A stretch of 64,000 nucleotides of DNA from Kutzneria buriramensis (GCF_003387475.1 NZ_QUNO01000012.1:248001-312000), one strand, 5' to 3'. Shown: positions 47,686 through 57,277, counted from the stretch's first letter. Notes: a model not told the origin generated them from the letters alone. Made by a program: numbers and translations.

Positions 47686-49071
47686 TTGCCGGAATCCGAC
47701 GACGCGCTGCTGATTCGGCTGGACCGCGAGTCCCGCGCCCCGCTGGCCGTGCAGCTGGCCGACGCCCTGCGCGCGGCCGCCGCCGCGGGCCAGCTGCGGG
47801 CCGGCGACCGGCTGCCGTCCACCCGCACCATGGCCAGCCACCTCAAGGTGAGCCGCACCGTCACCTCGGCGGCGTACGACCAGCTGCTCGCCGAGGGGTG
47901 GATCGTCGGCAAGCACGGCTCCGGCACGTACGTGACGACCGCGCCACCGGGATCTTCACCGGTGCCCGCGGAGCGCGCGCGGACCGAGGCCCCCGAGGCG
48001 GACGTCGTTTCGCTGGAACTGGGCCGGCCCTGGGTCGGCGGGCTGGACCGCGCCGCCTGGCGGCGGGCCTGGCGGTCGGCGGCGGACGCGGAGCCGATGG
48101 TCCGGCACATGCCCGCGGGGCTGCCGGAGTACCGCGAGGCGGTGGCGGAACACCTGCTGCGGCACCGTGGTCTGACAATCCGAGGCGGCCTCGCGACCGA
48201 GGCGGTGCTCGCCACGAGCGGCACCGCGTCGGCGGTCGCCGAGCTGGCGTTGAGCCAGTTCCGGCCCGGTGACGCCGTCGCCGTCGAGGATCCCGGCTAC
48301 CAGCGGGCGGTCGGCGCGTTGCAGGCCGCCGGGCTCCGTGTGCTGCCCGTGCCGCTCGACCAGGACGGCCTGCTCGTCGACCAGATTCCCGTTGGCGTAC
48401 GGGCGCTTTACTGCTCGCCCGCGCACCAGTACCCGCTGGGCAGCCGGCTGCCGGCGGCCCGTCGCGTGGCGCTGGTGGAACGGGCCCGCCGGGACGGCCT
48501 GCTGATCATCGAGGACGACTACGACGGCGAACTCCGCTACGACGTCGCCCCGCTGCCGCTGCTCGCCGCGCTGGCGCCGGACGTCGTCGTGCACCTCGGC
48601 ACCACCAGCAAGATCCTCACGCCGACGCTCGGCGCCGGCTGGCTCGTCGCGCCGCCGGCGGTGGCCGGCGCGCTGCTGGCCCACCGGGAACGCACCGGCA
48701 CCGGCCCCGCGCCGGCCGGGCAGCGGGTGCTGGTGGAGTTGGCCCGCAACGGAGATCTCGGCCGGCACCTGCGGCGGCTGCGCCGCGAGCTGTCCGAGCG
48801 GCGGGTGCTGGTGGTGGAAGCCCTTCGCACGGCCGGCATTCCGGTGCTCGGCGACGACGCCGGCTCGCACGTGGTGGTGCTGCTGCCGTCGGTGGAGAAG
48901 GAGCGGGGCGTGGTGCGGGCGGCGGCGCGGCTCGGCGTCAAGATCGACGGCCTCGAGCGGCACCACGCCGGCCCGTCGCGCTGGCACGGCGTCGCGATCG
49001 GCTACACCGCTTGCTCGCGGGACCAGCTGATCAGCGTGCTGCCGCCGCTCATCGAGCTGCTCGCCACGTAG
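47686..49071 (+). CDS. MocR-family (GntR/aminotransferase) regulator, PdxR-like
   Basis: 461 residues. Winged-helix GntR domain (about 1-80: LAVQLADALRAAAAAGQLRA, RLPSTRTMASHLKVSRTVTS) joined by a linker to a fold-type I aminotransferase-like domain. The latter has VLATSGTASAVAELALSQFR, LLIIEDDYDGELRYD and the PLP-binding Lys in LGTTSKILTPTLGAGW, so it should sense PLP or an amino acid. PdxR members activate PLP synthesis; here the target is probably the divergent PPOX gene. The TTG at 47686 has GAGAAGG 5 bases upstream; the upstream in-frame stretch overlaps the operator and is not expected to be translated. Confidence 0.9.
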   Translation: MPESDDALLIRLDRESRAPLAVQLADALRAAAAAGQLRAGDRLPSTRTMASHLKVSRTVTSAAYDQLLAEGWIVGKHGSGTYVTTAPPGSSPVPAERARTEAPEADVVSLELGRPWVGGLDRAAWRRAWRSAADAEPMVRHMPAGLPEYREAVAEHLLRHRGLTIRGGLATEAVLATSGTASAVAELALSQFRPGDAVAVEDPGYQRAVGALQAAGLRVLPVPLDQDGLLVDQIPVGVRALYCSPAHQYPLGSRLPAARRVALVERARRDGLLIIEDDYDGELRYDVAPLPLLAALAPDVVVHLGTTSKILTPTLGAGWLVAPPAVAGALLAHRERTGTGPAPAGQRVLVELARNGDLGRHLRRLRRELSERRVLVVEALRTAGIPVLGDDAGSHVVVLLPSVEKERGVVRAAARLGVKIDGLERHHAGPSRWHGVAIGYTACSRDQLISVLPPLIELLAT

Positions 49072-49699
49072 TCGACGAGGTGGCCAGCGGATTGACACGG
49101 GCCGTCGAGCGCCGCTGGATTGCCGCGTAGGCGACGTATCCGAGCAGGAACAGCAGCGAGATCGTCGGCGTGGGGAACGAGACGGCGTAGCCGATGGCCA
49201 TGTCGGCGAAGGCCACCACGATCGTCGCCGCGAACACCCAGGCCGGCGCGGTCTCCTGCATGCTGTACCACCGGGTGCGGCCCCACGGCTTGGCCACGGA
49301 GAGCCATGTCTGGTAGCCCAGCGCGACCGCCAGCACGACCGCCGTGGCGGCGAGCAGGCCTGGGGCCTGGCCGTCGCGGATCAGCGGCGCCAGCACGACG
49401 GCGCAGATGTTCAGCAGCGGCAGCGTAATGGCGAACTTGACGGCAACCCACCAGTGCTTGACGAAGCCCCACGGGGTCGCCGCCGACAGCATCAGACCCG
49501 TGAAGGCGGCGATGTTGGCCAGCTGCGCCAGCACCGTCCAGTCCAGGCGCGCCGCCATCGCCATCGCCGCCGGCCGCTGCACCGGATCGGCCAGCGCGAG
49601 TGCGAGCAGGCTGAGCAGCGCCAGCGCCTGCGTCATCCAGCCGACGGCGGTCAGGACGTGCAGCCAGACGGTCAGTTGTCGCCACGTTTTCCTGGTCAT
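49049..49699 (-). CDS. Multi-pass membrane protein (DUF2269-like)
   Basis: 216 residues with about five helices: LTVWLHVLTAVGWMTQALAL, ALLSLLALALA, VLAQLANIAAFTGLMLS, WVAVKFAITLPLLNICAVVL, LLAATAVVLAVALGY, WVFAATIVVAFADMAIGYAV and LLFLLGYVAYAA. The start VWLHVLTAVGWM resembles integral membrane proteins of the DUF2269 type. The function is unknown. The ATG at 49699 was chosen since frame upstream shows no coding character. The 3' end overlaps the MocR gene by 23 bp. Confidence 0.72.
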   Translation of the reverse strand: MTRKTWRQLTVWLHVLTAVGWMTQALALLSLLALALADPVQRPAAMAMAARLDWTVLAQLANIAAFTGLMLSAATPWGFVKHWWVAVKFAITLPLLNICAVVLAPLIRDGQAPGLLAATAVVLAVALGYQTWLSVAKPWGRTRWYSMQETAPAWVFAATIVVAFADMAIGYAVSFPTPTISLLFLLGYVAYAAIQRRSTARVNPLATSSTTWRAAR

Positions 49700-49826
49700 G
49701 GCACCGAGTCTGACGGATCTATACATTTGTGTGAACCCGTGAAGCTCCCTAGGGGTGGGGCAGGGGTGGTGGTGCCACAACGCGCGCCGGACGCCGCATA
49801 CCGCGTGACGGGTATGGTCGCTGCCT

Positions 49827-50909
49827 ATGAACCAGCCCAGGATTCGTGTCGCCGTGGTGTTCGGCGGCCGCAGCACCGAGCACGGCGTGTCGTGCGTGTC
49901 CGCCGGCAGCGTGCTCCGCCACCTGGACCAGGAGCGCTACGAGGTGGTCCCGGTCGGCATCACCACCGACGGCGCCTGGGTGCTGGGTTCGGCCGAGGCG
50001 CTGGCGCTGAGCGGCCGGGAGATGCCCGAGGTCGGCAAGGGCGCCGAGCTGACGCTGGTCAACCACGACCTGGTCACGCTGGAGCCCGGGCGCGGCGGCG
50101 AGGCGCTGGCGCAGGTGGACGTGGTGTTCCCCGTGCTGCACGGCGCGTACGGCGAGGACGGCACCATCCAGGGCCTGCTCGAGCTGGCCGACATCCCCTA
50201 CGTCGGCCCCGGCGTGCTGGCCAGCGCCGTGGCGATGGACAAGGAGTACACGAAGAAGCTGCTCGCCGCCGAGGGCCTGCCGAACTGCGCGTACGCCGTG
50301 GTCAAGCGGGGGCAGACCACGCTGCCGCAGGCGGAGCGGGACCGGCTGGGGCTGCCCGTCTTCGTGAAGCCGGCCCGCGCCGGCTCGTCCACCGGCATCT
50401 CCAAGGTCACGTCGTGGGACGACCTGGACGCCGCGATCGAGTTCGCCCGCGCCGTCGATCCCAAGGTGCTCGTCGAGGCCGCGGTGGTCGGGCGCGAGGT
50501 CGAGTGCGGAGTCCTCGAGTTCCCGGACGGCCGCGTCGAGGCGTCGGTGCCGGCGGAGATCCGCATGGTCAGCGACAAGATCGACTGGTACGACTTCGAC
50601 TCCAAGTACCTCGACACCGACGACGCCTGCGAGTTCGACATCCCGGCCAAGCTGGACGACGAACTCGCCGCGCGGCTGCGGGAGATGGCCGTGCGGGCCT
50701 TCACCGCGCTGGACTGCCAGGGCCTGGCCCGGGTCGACTTCTTCGTCACCCCGGACAACCAGCTGGTGATCAACGAGGTGAACACCATGCCGGGCTTCAC
50801 CCCGGTGTCCATGTATCCCCGAATGTGGGCCACCACCGGCGTCGACTACCCCACGCTGCTGAGCACCCTCATCGAGACGGCCATCGCCCGAGGCACGGGC
50901 CTGCGCTGA
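49827..50909 (+). CDS. ddl: D-alanine--D-alanine ligase
   Basis: 360 residues. ATP-grasp ligase supplying D-Ala-D-Ala for peptidoglycan. [60 protein letters not shown], and the metal-binding C-terminal [20 protein letters not shown] are all present. The ATG at 49827 has TATGGT (49813-49818) 8 bases upstream and no ribosome binding site, suggesting a leaderless transcript. D-Ala-D-Ala rather than D-Ala-D-Lac specificity is assumed from the housekeeping context. Confidence 0.96.
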   Translation: MNQPRIRVAVVFGGRSTEHGVSCVSAGSVLRHLDQERYEVVPVGITTDGAWVLGSAEALALSGREMPEVGKGAELTLVNHDLVTLEPGRGGEALAQVDVVFPVLHGAYGEDGTIQGLLELADIPYVGPGVLASAVAMDKEYTKKLLAAEGLPNCAYAVVKRGQTTLPQAERDRLGLPVFVKPARAGSSTGISKVTSWDDLDAAIEFARAVDPKVLVEAAVVGREVECGVLEFPDGRVEASVPAEIRMVSDKIDWYDFDSKYLDTDDACEFDIPAKLDDELAARLREMAVRAFTALDCQGLARVDFFVTPDNQLVINEVNTMPGFTPVSMYPRMWATTGVDYPTLLSTLIETAIARGTGLR

Positions 50910-50925
50910 CGTCTTCCCTGCGTCA

Positions 50926-51492
50926 TCAGCCTGGATTCGGGGAGATCGGTTGCGGGGGCAGGGTGGCGGTGACGGCGGCGGAGACCTGCTGCACCGGACC
51001 GGTGCCGGCGTCCTTGGCCTCGGTCAGCGCGATGTACACCGAACGGTCCACGACGTAGTGCGTGACCGTGCCGGCGTCGCCGACGACGTCCAGCCACTGC
51101 ACGCCGTTCACGGTGCCGAGCTGCGCGGTCTGCGTGAGCTCCGGAGGCTTGCCCATGCCGCAGCGCAGCACGATCGGCTCGTGCTGGGCGTCGCCCCACG
51201 CGACGGTCGACGGCGGTGCGGGCTTGGCCAGCTCCCGCCGCGGGACCTTGGCGCCGGCGTCGGTGACCTGCTGCGGCAGCGCCTTGAGCAGTTCGGCGCA
51301 GGCGGGCTTGCCGGCGTCGGGGGCGTCCACCGAGACCAGCGCCAGCGGCCCGGTGCGGTCGTCGGTGGGGGTGGGCGCCGGCGGCGCCGCGGTCGGCCCG
51401 CCGGCCACGCCGATCACCGCCACGACGACGGCGAGCAGCGCCGGCAGGCCGATCGCGACGGCCAGCACGGGCTTGGACGGGGTGACGCTCAC
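50926..51492 (-). CDS. DUF3515 membrane-anchored protein
   Basis: 188 residues. N-terminal membrane anchor or uncleaved signal (VLAVAIGLPALLAVVVAVIG), Pro/Thr linker, then an extracytoplasmic domain with two Cys (GKPACAELLKALPQ, EPIVLRCGMGKPPEL) likely to form a disulfide, and VNGVQWLDVV. This is the DUF3515 pattern; the family sits between ddl and thiL in mycobacteria as well. Function is unknown; cell-envelope location is inferred. Confidence 0.88.
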   Translation of the reverse strand: MSVTPSKPVLAVAIGLPALLAVVVAVIGVAGGPTAAPPAPTPTDDRTGPLALVSVDAPDAGKPACAELLKALPQQVTDAGAKVPRRELAKPAPPSTVAWGDAQHEPIVLRCGMGKPPELTQTAQLGTVNGVQWLDVVGDAGTVTHYVVDRSVYIALTEAKDAGTGPVQQVSAAVTATLPPQPISPNPG

Positions 51493-51504
51493 CCCGCTAC
51501 TCCA

Positions 51505-51738
51505 TCACAGGTGCACGACCGGACACGTCAGGGTCCGGGTGATGCCCTCCACGTTCTGGATCCGGGCCACCACCAGCTGTCCGAGCTGGTCGACGCTGTC
51601 GGCGTCGGCGCGCACGATCACGTCGTAGGGGCCGGTGACGTCCTCCGCCGTGGTGACGCCCGGTATGCCGGAGATCTCAGCTGCCACCGCAGCCGCCTTT
51701 CCGACCTCGGTTTGGATCAGGATGTACGCGTGGACCAC
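51505..51738 (-). CDS. Stand-alone Lrp/AsnC ligand-binding (RAM) domain protein
   Basis: 77 residues, VHAYILIQTEVGKAAAVAAE, ISGIPGVTTAEDVTGPYDVI, VRADADSVDQLGQLVVARIQ, NVEGITRTLTCPVV. This is one complete RAM domain without DNA-binding helices. Such small proteins bind amino acids and may modulate full-length Lrp/AsnC partners. It lies 12 bp before the DUF3515 gene on the same strand and is divergent from thiL. Confidence 0.88.
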   Translation of the reverse strand: MVHAYILIQTEVGKAAAVAAEISGIPGVTTAEDVTGPYDVIVRADADSVDQLGQLVVARIQNVEGITRTLTCPVVHL

Positions 51739-51834
51739 GGCGCGCCCCTTCGTCTCGATCAGCCGGCACGGGGTAGGAACGTGGCCAGAACGTACCTCAG
51801 TCGGGGTTCCGACTGCTCATGATCGGAGGGAATC

Positions 51835-52800
51835 TTGCGCCCGGAGCCGCCCCCAGACGCGGACACGGTCGCCGGAGTGGGTGAGTTCGGTCTCATCAGG
51901 AGGGTTACTCGCGGACGCGCGCAGCCCTCCTCGACCCTGCTCGGCCCCGGCGACGACGCCGCGGTGGTGGCCGCCCCCGACGGTCGGGTGGTGGCCAGCA
52001 CGGACGTGCTCGTCGAGGGTGTCCACTTCCGACTCGACTGGTCGACTCCCGAGCAGGTCGGACGCAAGGCGGCGGCGGTGAACCTGGCCGACGTGGCGGC
52101 CATGGGGGCGGCCCCGACGGCGCTCCTGGTGGGCTTCGCGTGTCCCGCCGACACCCCCACCGCGCTGGTCGACGGCATCACCGACGGGCTGTGGGCGGAG
52201 GCTCGCCGGGCCGGCGCCGGAGTGGTGGGCGGGGACATGGTGAGCTGCCCGAACGTAGTGATATCGATTACAGCCCTCGGTGACATGCGCGGACTGGCTC
52301 CGGTTACCCGTTCGGGCGCCGCGCCCGGCGACGTGCTCGCGGTGTGCGGGCGGCTGGGGTGGGCGGCGGCCGGTCTCGCGGTGCTCGGCCGCGGCTTCCG
52401 GTCGCCGGTCGCGATCGTCGGCGCGCAGCAGGCGCCGGAACCGCCGTACGCGGCCGGCCCGCAGGCGGCCGAGGCTGGGGCGTCGGCGATGCTGGACGTG
52501 TCCGACGGCCTGCTCAGTGACGTGGGCCACATCGCGGACGCCTCGGGCGTGGCGATCGACATCCGCACCGACCTGCTGCCCGTGCACCAGCGGCTGATCG
52601 ACGTGGGCTCGGCGCTGGGCGCGAACCCGCGGCACTGGGTGCTCACCGGCGGCGAGGACCACGCGCTGGCCGCGACCTTCCCCGAGCCGGCGGACGTGCC
52701 GGACGGCTGGGCCACCATCGGCACCGTGCGCCGCGGCGCGGGCGTGACCGTGGACGGCCGGCCGTACGAGGGCACCTCCGGCTGGGAACACTGGCGTTGA
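51835..52800 (+). CDS. thiL: Thiamine-monophosphate kinase
   Basis: 321 residues. Phosphorylates thiamine phosphate to thiamine diphosphate, the cofactor of IlvB. LLGPGDDAAVVAAPDGRVVA, VLVEGVHFRLDWSTPEQVGR, KAAAVNLADVAAMGAAPTAL, GGDMVSCPNVVISITALGDM and MLDVSDGLLSDVGHIADASG are PurM-like ThiL motifs. The TTG at 51835 has GGAGGG 4 bases upstream; no better start is visible. The carbonic-anhydrase-like gene follows after 27 bp. Confidence 0.95.
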   Translation: MRPEPPPDADTVAGVGEFGLIRRVTRGRAQPSSTLLGPGDDAAVVAAPDGRVVASTDVLVEGVHFRLDWSTPEQVGRKAAAVNLADVAAMGAAPTALLVGFACPADTPTALVDGITDGLWAEARRAGAGVVGGDMVSCPNVVISITALGDMRGLAPVTRSGAAPGDVLAVCGRLGWAAAGLAVLGRGFRSPVAIVGAQQAPEPPYAAGPQAAEAGASAMLDVSDGLLSDVGHIADASGVAIDIRTDLLPVHQRLIDVGSALGANPRHWVLTGGEDHALAATFPEPADVPDGWATIGTVRRGAGVTVDGRPYEGTSGWEHWR

Positions 52801-52827
52801 CCCTTTTGGCAGCAAAGGAAATCTTCG

Positions 52828-53349
52828 GTGGCGATCTACGCGCTCGGTGACAAGGTCCCGTCCATTCACCCGGATGCCTACGTGCACCCGGACGCCACGG
52901 TCATCGGTTCGGTGACCATCGGCGCCGACTCGACCGTGTGGCCGCAGGCGGTGCTGCGCGGTGACTACGGCACGATCACCATCGGCGAGCGCACCAGCGT
53001 CCAGGACGGCACTGTGCTGCACTGCACCATGTACCACCCCACGGTCGTGGGCTCCGATTGCGTGATCGGCCACAACGCCCACATCGAGGGCGCGACCATC
53101 GGCGACGGCTGCCTGATCGCCTCGGGATCGGTGGTGCTCAACGGTTCCACCGTCGGCGACGGCGCGGTCGTCGGCGCGGGCGCCGTGGTCTCGTTCGACG
53201 GGGTGGTGCCGGCGCGGTCGATGGCGCTGGGCGTGCCGGCCCGGATCCGCGAGGGATACGAGACGCCGGAGGGCATGACCAAGCCCGCCGTCGAGCTTTA
53301 TGTCGGCAACGCGCGGGCGTATCGCCAAGGACTTCGCCGCCTCGACTAG
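52828..53349 (+). CDS. Gamma carbonic anhydrase-family protein
   Basis: 173 residues, left-handed parallel beta-helix with hexapeptide repeats (AYVHPDATVIGSVTIGADST, TIGERTSVQDGTVLHC). The three zinc-binding His are in VLHC and GHNAHIEG. C-terminal helix KPAVELYVGNARAYRQGL. Family members hydrate CO2 or act as acetyl/acyl carriers of unknown function. GTG start, AAAGGA upstream; likely co-transcribed with thiL. Confidence 0.9.
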   Translation: MAIYALGDKVPSIHPDAYVHPDATVIGSVTIGADSTVWPQAVLRGDYGTITIGERTSVQDGTVLHCTMYHPTVVGSDCVIGHNAHIEGATIGDGCLIASGSVVLNGSTVGDGAVVGAGAVVSFDGVVPARSMALGVPARIREGYETPEGMTKPAVELYVGNARAYRQGLRRLD

Positions 53350-53381
53350 TACCCTTCCGGGGGACACTGGAAAGGGGCGTT

Positions 53382-54314
53382 GTGGCCACCGCCAAGGACG
53401 ACGCGTTACCAGATGAGCTGGTGTTGCCGGCACGGTTCGACGCGCCGCCGCCAATAACCCACTCGCGGGTGCCTGTCTGGTTACGCGTAGTCGGCGCCCT
53501 GGCCCTGGTCCTCGTCGCCGGCTGGCTGCCGCTGTGGCTGGTGCTGATCGGCGCCGCGGCCGCGCTCGGTGCGACCGGTGTGTCCCTGATCCGCAACGAC
53601 GGCAACCGCGAACCCCGCCGCAACGAGCTGATCTCGCTGGTCGCGCACCGCGAGCCGCAGCGCCGGGTGTACGCGCAGATGCGCTGGTACAGCCCGGGTG
53701 GGCCGGCGATGCCGGAGATCTCCGTCGCGGCCGAGCAGGGCGGGCACGTCGACCAGCTGTTCGGCGTGCCCGACGGCATCGACTTCGGTGGCCTGCGGGT
53801 GGACGGCGAGCCCGCGCCCGCGATTCTGCTCGGCGACGTCGACCACGGCCGGCACGGCGTGCTCGTGCTGGACGGCTGCGAGCAGGTGCTGCCGTTGTCG
53901 CTGCCGTACCAGCCGAAGGGGCGCAAGTTCCTGCGCCCGCGCCAGTTCGGCCACGTGTTCCAGGCGCCCGGCCCGACCGCGCCGGTGCTGACCGGCCTGC
54001 GGTTGCGCGGCAAGGCCGGCTTCGCGACCAAGTGGTTGCAGGACGGTCCGGATTGGACGGACGTGCGGCTGCTGCCGGTGCGCGGCGACTGGACCCGGGT
54101 CGTGCTGGCCGATCCCGACGAGGGCACCCTGCTCGCGCACGCCCGCCTGCCGTGGGCCGCGCGCCGGCTGGCGACCCGGCCGCTGGCCGCGCTGGTCGCC
54201 GTGCGGCAGAAGTGGCGCATGGATCCCGAGGCGCCCGGTAACGTCGAAATACTTCTTTACGGCGCAGATTGGCCGGCCGTCGTGCTCACCCGTGTGAGTG
54301 GACGCCTGCGCTGA
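53382..54314 (+). CDS. Membrane-anchored protein of unknown function
   Basis: 310 residues. A polar N-terminus (about 30 residues), then two close hydrophobic helices (VWLRVVGALALVLVAGW, LWLVLIGAAAALGATGVSLI), then a soluble domain of about 230 residues rich in Trp, Arg and Gly (RRVYAQMRWYSPGGPAMPEI, GRKFLRPRQFGHVFQAPGPT, AGFATKWLQDGPDWTDVRLL). No family recognised. The GTG at 53382 follows AAAGGGG. Near the gamma carbonic anhydrase gene but in another frame and 32 bp away. Confidence 0.72.
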   Translation: MATAKDDALPDELVLPARFDAPPPITHSRVPVWLRVVGALALVLVAGWLPLWLVLIGAAAALGATGVSLIRNDGNREPRRNELISLVAHREPQRRVYAQMRWYSPGGPAMPEISVAAEQGGHVDQLFGVPDGIDFGGLRVDGEPAPAILLGDVDHGRHGVLVLDGCEQVLPLSLPYQPKGRKFLRPRQFGHVFQAPGPTAPVLTGLRLRGKAGFATKWLQDGPDWTDVRLLPVRGDWTRVVLADPDEGTLLAHARLPWAARRLATRPLAALVAVRQKWRMDPEAPGNVEILLYGADWPAVVLTRVSGRLR

Positions 54315-54650
54315 CACTCTGAGTCGATGTGAGACTCACTCGGTCGGATCATGGTGACGCCGATCGGTGGCTCTCCCTTCTGACAACCTTTACCTGAGTT
54401 TTACTGTCTCCCATTACATCTTTTCGTGCCCGCTCTCCGGTGTGGCGATCCGTGCCGCTAACGGGTGGCCCGGCACTACCGTGAGTGACGCTCACATGCA
54501 AGATTTGCCCGATTGGACGCTGGTCGTCCCGATCTCCGCTCACTACCGTCGGCGATGGCGGTCAAGGTAATGTTCTCTTGACCTTCGCGGTCGGAATGCA
54601 TCTCACTGTGGGGCAATGAGACGTCTTCGCTCATTCAAAGGGGTTCACGC
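54315..54650. other. 336-bp low-GC intergenic region before the PEP mutase-family gene
   Basis: Clearly less GC-rich than its surroundings. Contains several short palindromes: GTGAGACTCAC (54330-54340), GTGAG-TGACG-CTCAC (54481-54495), GGTCAAG-N10-CTTGACC (54560-54583) and ATGAG-N9-CTCAT near 54617. Two ORFs of about 65 codons lack ribosome binding sites and family similarity. It may be a long regulatory leader or acquired DNA; AAAGGGG at its end is the ribosome binding site of the next gene. Confidence 0.5.
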
Positions 54651-55502
54651 ATGACTTACGGCAGCGCTCTGCGCCGCGACGTGCACGGGGCCGACATCAC
54701 GCCGCTCATCGGCGTGTTCGACATGTTCTCCGCGTCGCTGGCCGCACAGCATTACGGCGGCATGTTCGTCTCCGGATTCGGTTTCGCCGCGTCCTACTAC
54801 GGCCTGCCCGACATCGGCTTCATCGCCTGGCCGGACATGGTCAACTTCGTGCAGCGGCTGCGGCTGGCGTTCCCGCAGCACCACCTGCTCGTCGACATCG
54901 ACGACGGCTACGTCGACCCCGAGGTCGCCTGCCACGTGGTGGAGAACCTGGAGCGCATCGGCGCGTCCGGCGTGATCCTCGAGGACCAGAAGCGGCCGCG
55001 CCGCTGCGGTCACGTGGACGGCAAGCAGATCCTCCCGCTGGAGGAGTACCTCGAGAAGCTCAACCTGGTGCTGGCCACCCGCAAGGACATGGTGGTGGTC
55101 GCCCGCACCGACGCCACCGAGGAGCCGGAGATCCTGCGCCGGGCCGAGGCGCTGGCCGCCACCGACGCCGACGTGCTGCTGGTCGACGGCGTGCGCAGCG
55201 TCGACTGGATCCGCAAGGTGCGCGGGGTGGTCGGCGACAAGCCGCTGCTGTTCAACCAGATCGCGGGCGGCAAGTCGCCGCGGCTGTCCCTGAGCGAGCT
55301 GGAGGACCTCGGCGTCGACGTGGCGATCTACTCCACGCCGTGCCTGTTCGCCGCGCACACCGCCATCGACAACGCGCTGCTGGAGCTGCGGGCCAACGAC
55401 GGCCGGCTGCCCGAGGTCGCCGAGGGCGACGTCGGCGTCGCCGCGTCGATCGAGCTGTTGGAGCGCAACATCTCTCGGCACCATGTCCCGGTTGCGGGTT
55501 GA
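54651..55502 (+). CDS. Isocitrate lyase/PEP mutase-superfamily enzyme
   Basis: 283 residues. TIM-barrel lyase/mutase acting on C-C or P-C bonds. PLIGVFDMFSASLAAQHYGG resembles the family start; LLVDIDDGYVDPEVACHVVE carries metal-binding Asp; GVILEDQKRPRRCGHVDGK is the diagnostic EDQxxPxxCGH catalytic loop, and VVVARTDATEEPEILRRAEA follows. Candidates are carboxy-PEP mutase, phosphonopyruvate hydrolase or methylisocitrate lyase; no phosphonate genes are nearby. Its end overlaps the transporter gene by 20 bp, suggesting that the enzyme acts on a product or substrate moved by that transporter. Confidence 0.87.
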   Translation: MTYGSALRRDVHGADITPLIGVFDMFSASLAAQHYGGMFVSGFGFAASYYGLPDIGFIAWPDMVNFVQRLRLAFPQHHLLVDIDDGYVDPEVACHVVENLERIGASGVILEDQKRPRRCGHVDGKQILPLEEYLEKLNLVLATRKDMVVVARTDATEEPEILRRAEALAATDADVLLVDGVRSVDWIRKVRGVVGDKPLLFNQIAGGKSPRLSLSELEDLGVDVAIYSTPCLFAAHTAIDNALLELRANDGRLPEVAEGDVGVAASIELLERNISRHHVPVAG

Positions 55503-56457
55503 CCCGTACATCGTGGCGTTGCTGCTGACGGTGGCCGTCGCCTCGCTGCTCCCGGCGAGCGGGGCGGTGGCCACCGGCCTCGGCCATGCCACGACCATCG
55601 CCATCGGGCTGCTGTTCTTCCTTTACGGGGCAAGGCTTTCCACCCGTGAGGCGATCGACGGCCTCAAGCACTGGCGGCTGCACGGCCTGGTGTTCGCATC
55701 CACGTTCGTGCTGTTCCCGTTGCTGGGCCTGGCGTGCCGGCTGCTCGTGCCGTGGGCGCTCACCCCGGAGCTGTACGCCGGGTTGATGTTCCTGTGCTGC
55801 CTGCCGTCGACTGTGCAGTCCTCCATCGCGTTCACCTCCATCGCCCGCGGCAACGTCGCCGCTGCCATCTGCAGTGCCTCCTTCTCCAACCTCATCGGGA
55901 TCGTGCTGACTCCGTTGCTGGTCACCGTGTTCCTGTTCACCGGCGGCGGTTTCTCACTCGGGGCGCTGCGGGACATCGCCTTGCAGCTGCTCGCGCCGTT
56001 CGTCGCCGGGCAGCTGCTGCGGCGGTGGATCGGCGGTTTCCTCGCCCGGCACAAGAAGGTCCTCGGCTACGTCGACCGCGGCTCCATCCTGCTGGTGGTG
56101 TACGCCGCCTTCAGCGAGGGCGTCGTCGCCGGCATCTGGGGACGCTTGTCCCTCTGGTCGCTGGCCGTGCTGCTAGTTGTGAATGCGCTCCTGCTCGCCG
56201 CCGTCATGCTCGTGACGACCTTCGGCGCCCGGAGGTTGGGCTTCGCCACCGAGGACGAGATCGCCATCGTCTTCTGCGGCTCCAAGAAGTCCCTGGCCAG
56301 CGGCCTGCCCATGGGGACCGTGCTGTTCCCCGCCGCCACCGTGGGGCTCGCCGTGCTGCCGCTGATGCTCTTCCACCAGCTGCAACTCATGGTCTGCGCC
56401 TGGCTCGCGCGACGGTACGGAGCCCGTAGGGATGCCGTCGCCCTGGCCGGCGCCTGA
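55483..56457 (+). CDS. SBF-like (bile acid:sodium symporter superfamily) transporter, paralogue 1
   Basis: 324 residues with about ten helices. [20 protein letters not shown] start, [40 protein letters not shown] with the conserved crossover region, [20 protein letters not shown] and a C-terminal [20 protein letters not shown] are typical of the SBF_like family (YfeH-type). Such proteins are secondary transporters of organic anions; the substrate is unknown. Starts within the end of the PEP mutase-family gene. A close paralogue is encoded at 57599. Confidence 0.9.
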   Translation: MSRLRVDPYIVALLLTVAVASLLPASGAVATGLGHATTIAIGLLFFLYGARLSTREAIDGLKHWRLHGLVFASTFVLFPLLGLACRLLVPWALTPELYAGLMFLCCLPSTVQSSIAFTSIARGNVAAAICSASFSNLIGIVLTPLLVTVFLFTGGGFSLGALRDIALQLLAPFVAGQLLRRWIGGFLARHKKVLGYVDRGSILLVVYAAFSEGVVAGIWGRLSLWSLAVLLVVNALLLAAVMLVTTFGARRLGFATEDEIAIVFCGSKKSLASGLPMGTVLFPAATVGLAVLPLMLFHQLQLMVCAWLARRYGARRDAVALAGA

Positions 56458-56599
56458 CGGTCGGGTGGGTGGTCCACGGGGTCCTGTCCTGGCCACCGAC
56501 CACCCACCCGGCCCCCTTCCCCCAACCCCCAGTGGGCCACTCGGGTGCCCCGGCTCGTCCGCGTCGGAAGTGTCAGACCGGCCGGATACAGTTCGCGCC

Positions 56600-57277
56600 A
56601 TGGTTTCGCGTCCGTTGACAGAAGTTGTCGAAGCCGGCTGGGCCCAGGCGCTGGAGCCGGTGGCCGACCGGATCGCCGCGATGGGCGACTTCCTGCGCGC
56701 CGAGGTCGCCGCCGGCCGCACCTACCTCCCCGCCGGCGAGAACGTGCTGCGCGCCTTCAAGCAGCCGTTCGCCGACGTCCGGGTGCTGATCGTCGGCCAG
56801 GACCCGTACCCCACGCCCGGGCACGCGGTCGGCCTCAGCTTCTCCGTGGCGCCCGAGGTGCGGCCCATTCCGCGCAGCCTGGCCAACATCTATCAGGAGA
56901 TGGAGTCCGACCTGGGCCTGCCACGGCCGTCCAACGGCGACCTGACGCCCTGGACCGAGCAGGGGGTGCTGCTGCTCAACCGGTGCCTGTCGGTCGCCCC
57001 CGGTCGCCCCGCCTCGCACAAGGGCAAGGGCTGGGAGCAGATCACCGAGCAGGCCATCCGCGCCCTCGCCGCCCGCCACACCCCCCTGGTCGCCATCCTC
57101 TGGGGCAGCCAGGCCCGCAGCCTCGCGCCGCTGCTGTCCGGCGTGCCGTGCATCGAGTCCGCCCACCCCAGCCCCATGTCCGCCGACCGCGGCTTCTTCG
57201 GCTCCAAGCCGTTCAGCCGCGCCAACGACCTCCTCACCCGGCAGGGCGTCCAGCCCATCGAGTGGAAGCTGCCCTGA
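56600..57277 (+). CDS. ung: Uracil-DNA glycosylase
   Basis: 225 residues, family 1 UDG. The catalytic water-activating loop is [20 protein letters not shown] (Asp), the uracil-pocket Asn in [20 protein letters not shown] and the Leu/His loop in [20 protein letters not shown]. It excises uracil from DNA. TACAGT about 8 bases upstream of the ATG and no ribosome binding site suggest a leaderless transcript. In mycobacteria ung also lies between thiL and rpmB. Confidence 0.96.
   Translation: MVSRPLTEVVEAGWAQALEPVADRIAAMGDFLRAEVAAGRTYLPAGENVLRAFKQPFADVRVLIVGQDPYPTPGHAVGLSFSVAPEVRPIPRSLANIYQEMESDLGLPRPSNGDLTPWTEQGVLLLNRCLSVAPGRPASHKGKGWEQITEQAIRALAARHTPLVAILWGSQARSLAPLLSGVPCIESAHPSPMSADRGFFGSKPFSRANDLLTRQGVQPIEWKLP

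Noticed and set aside
54367-54570. 67-codon ORF in the gap before the PEP mutase-family gene
   Set aside because: No ribosome binding site, no recognisable sequence, and an overlapping minus-strand ORF of similar length; better treated as regulatory DNA.
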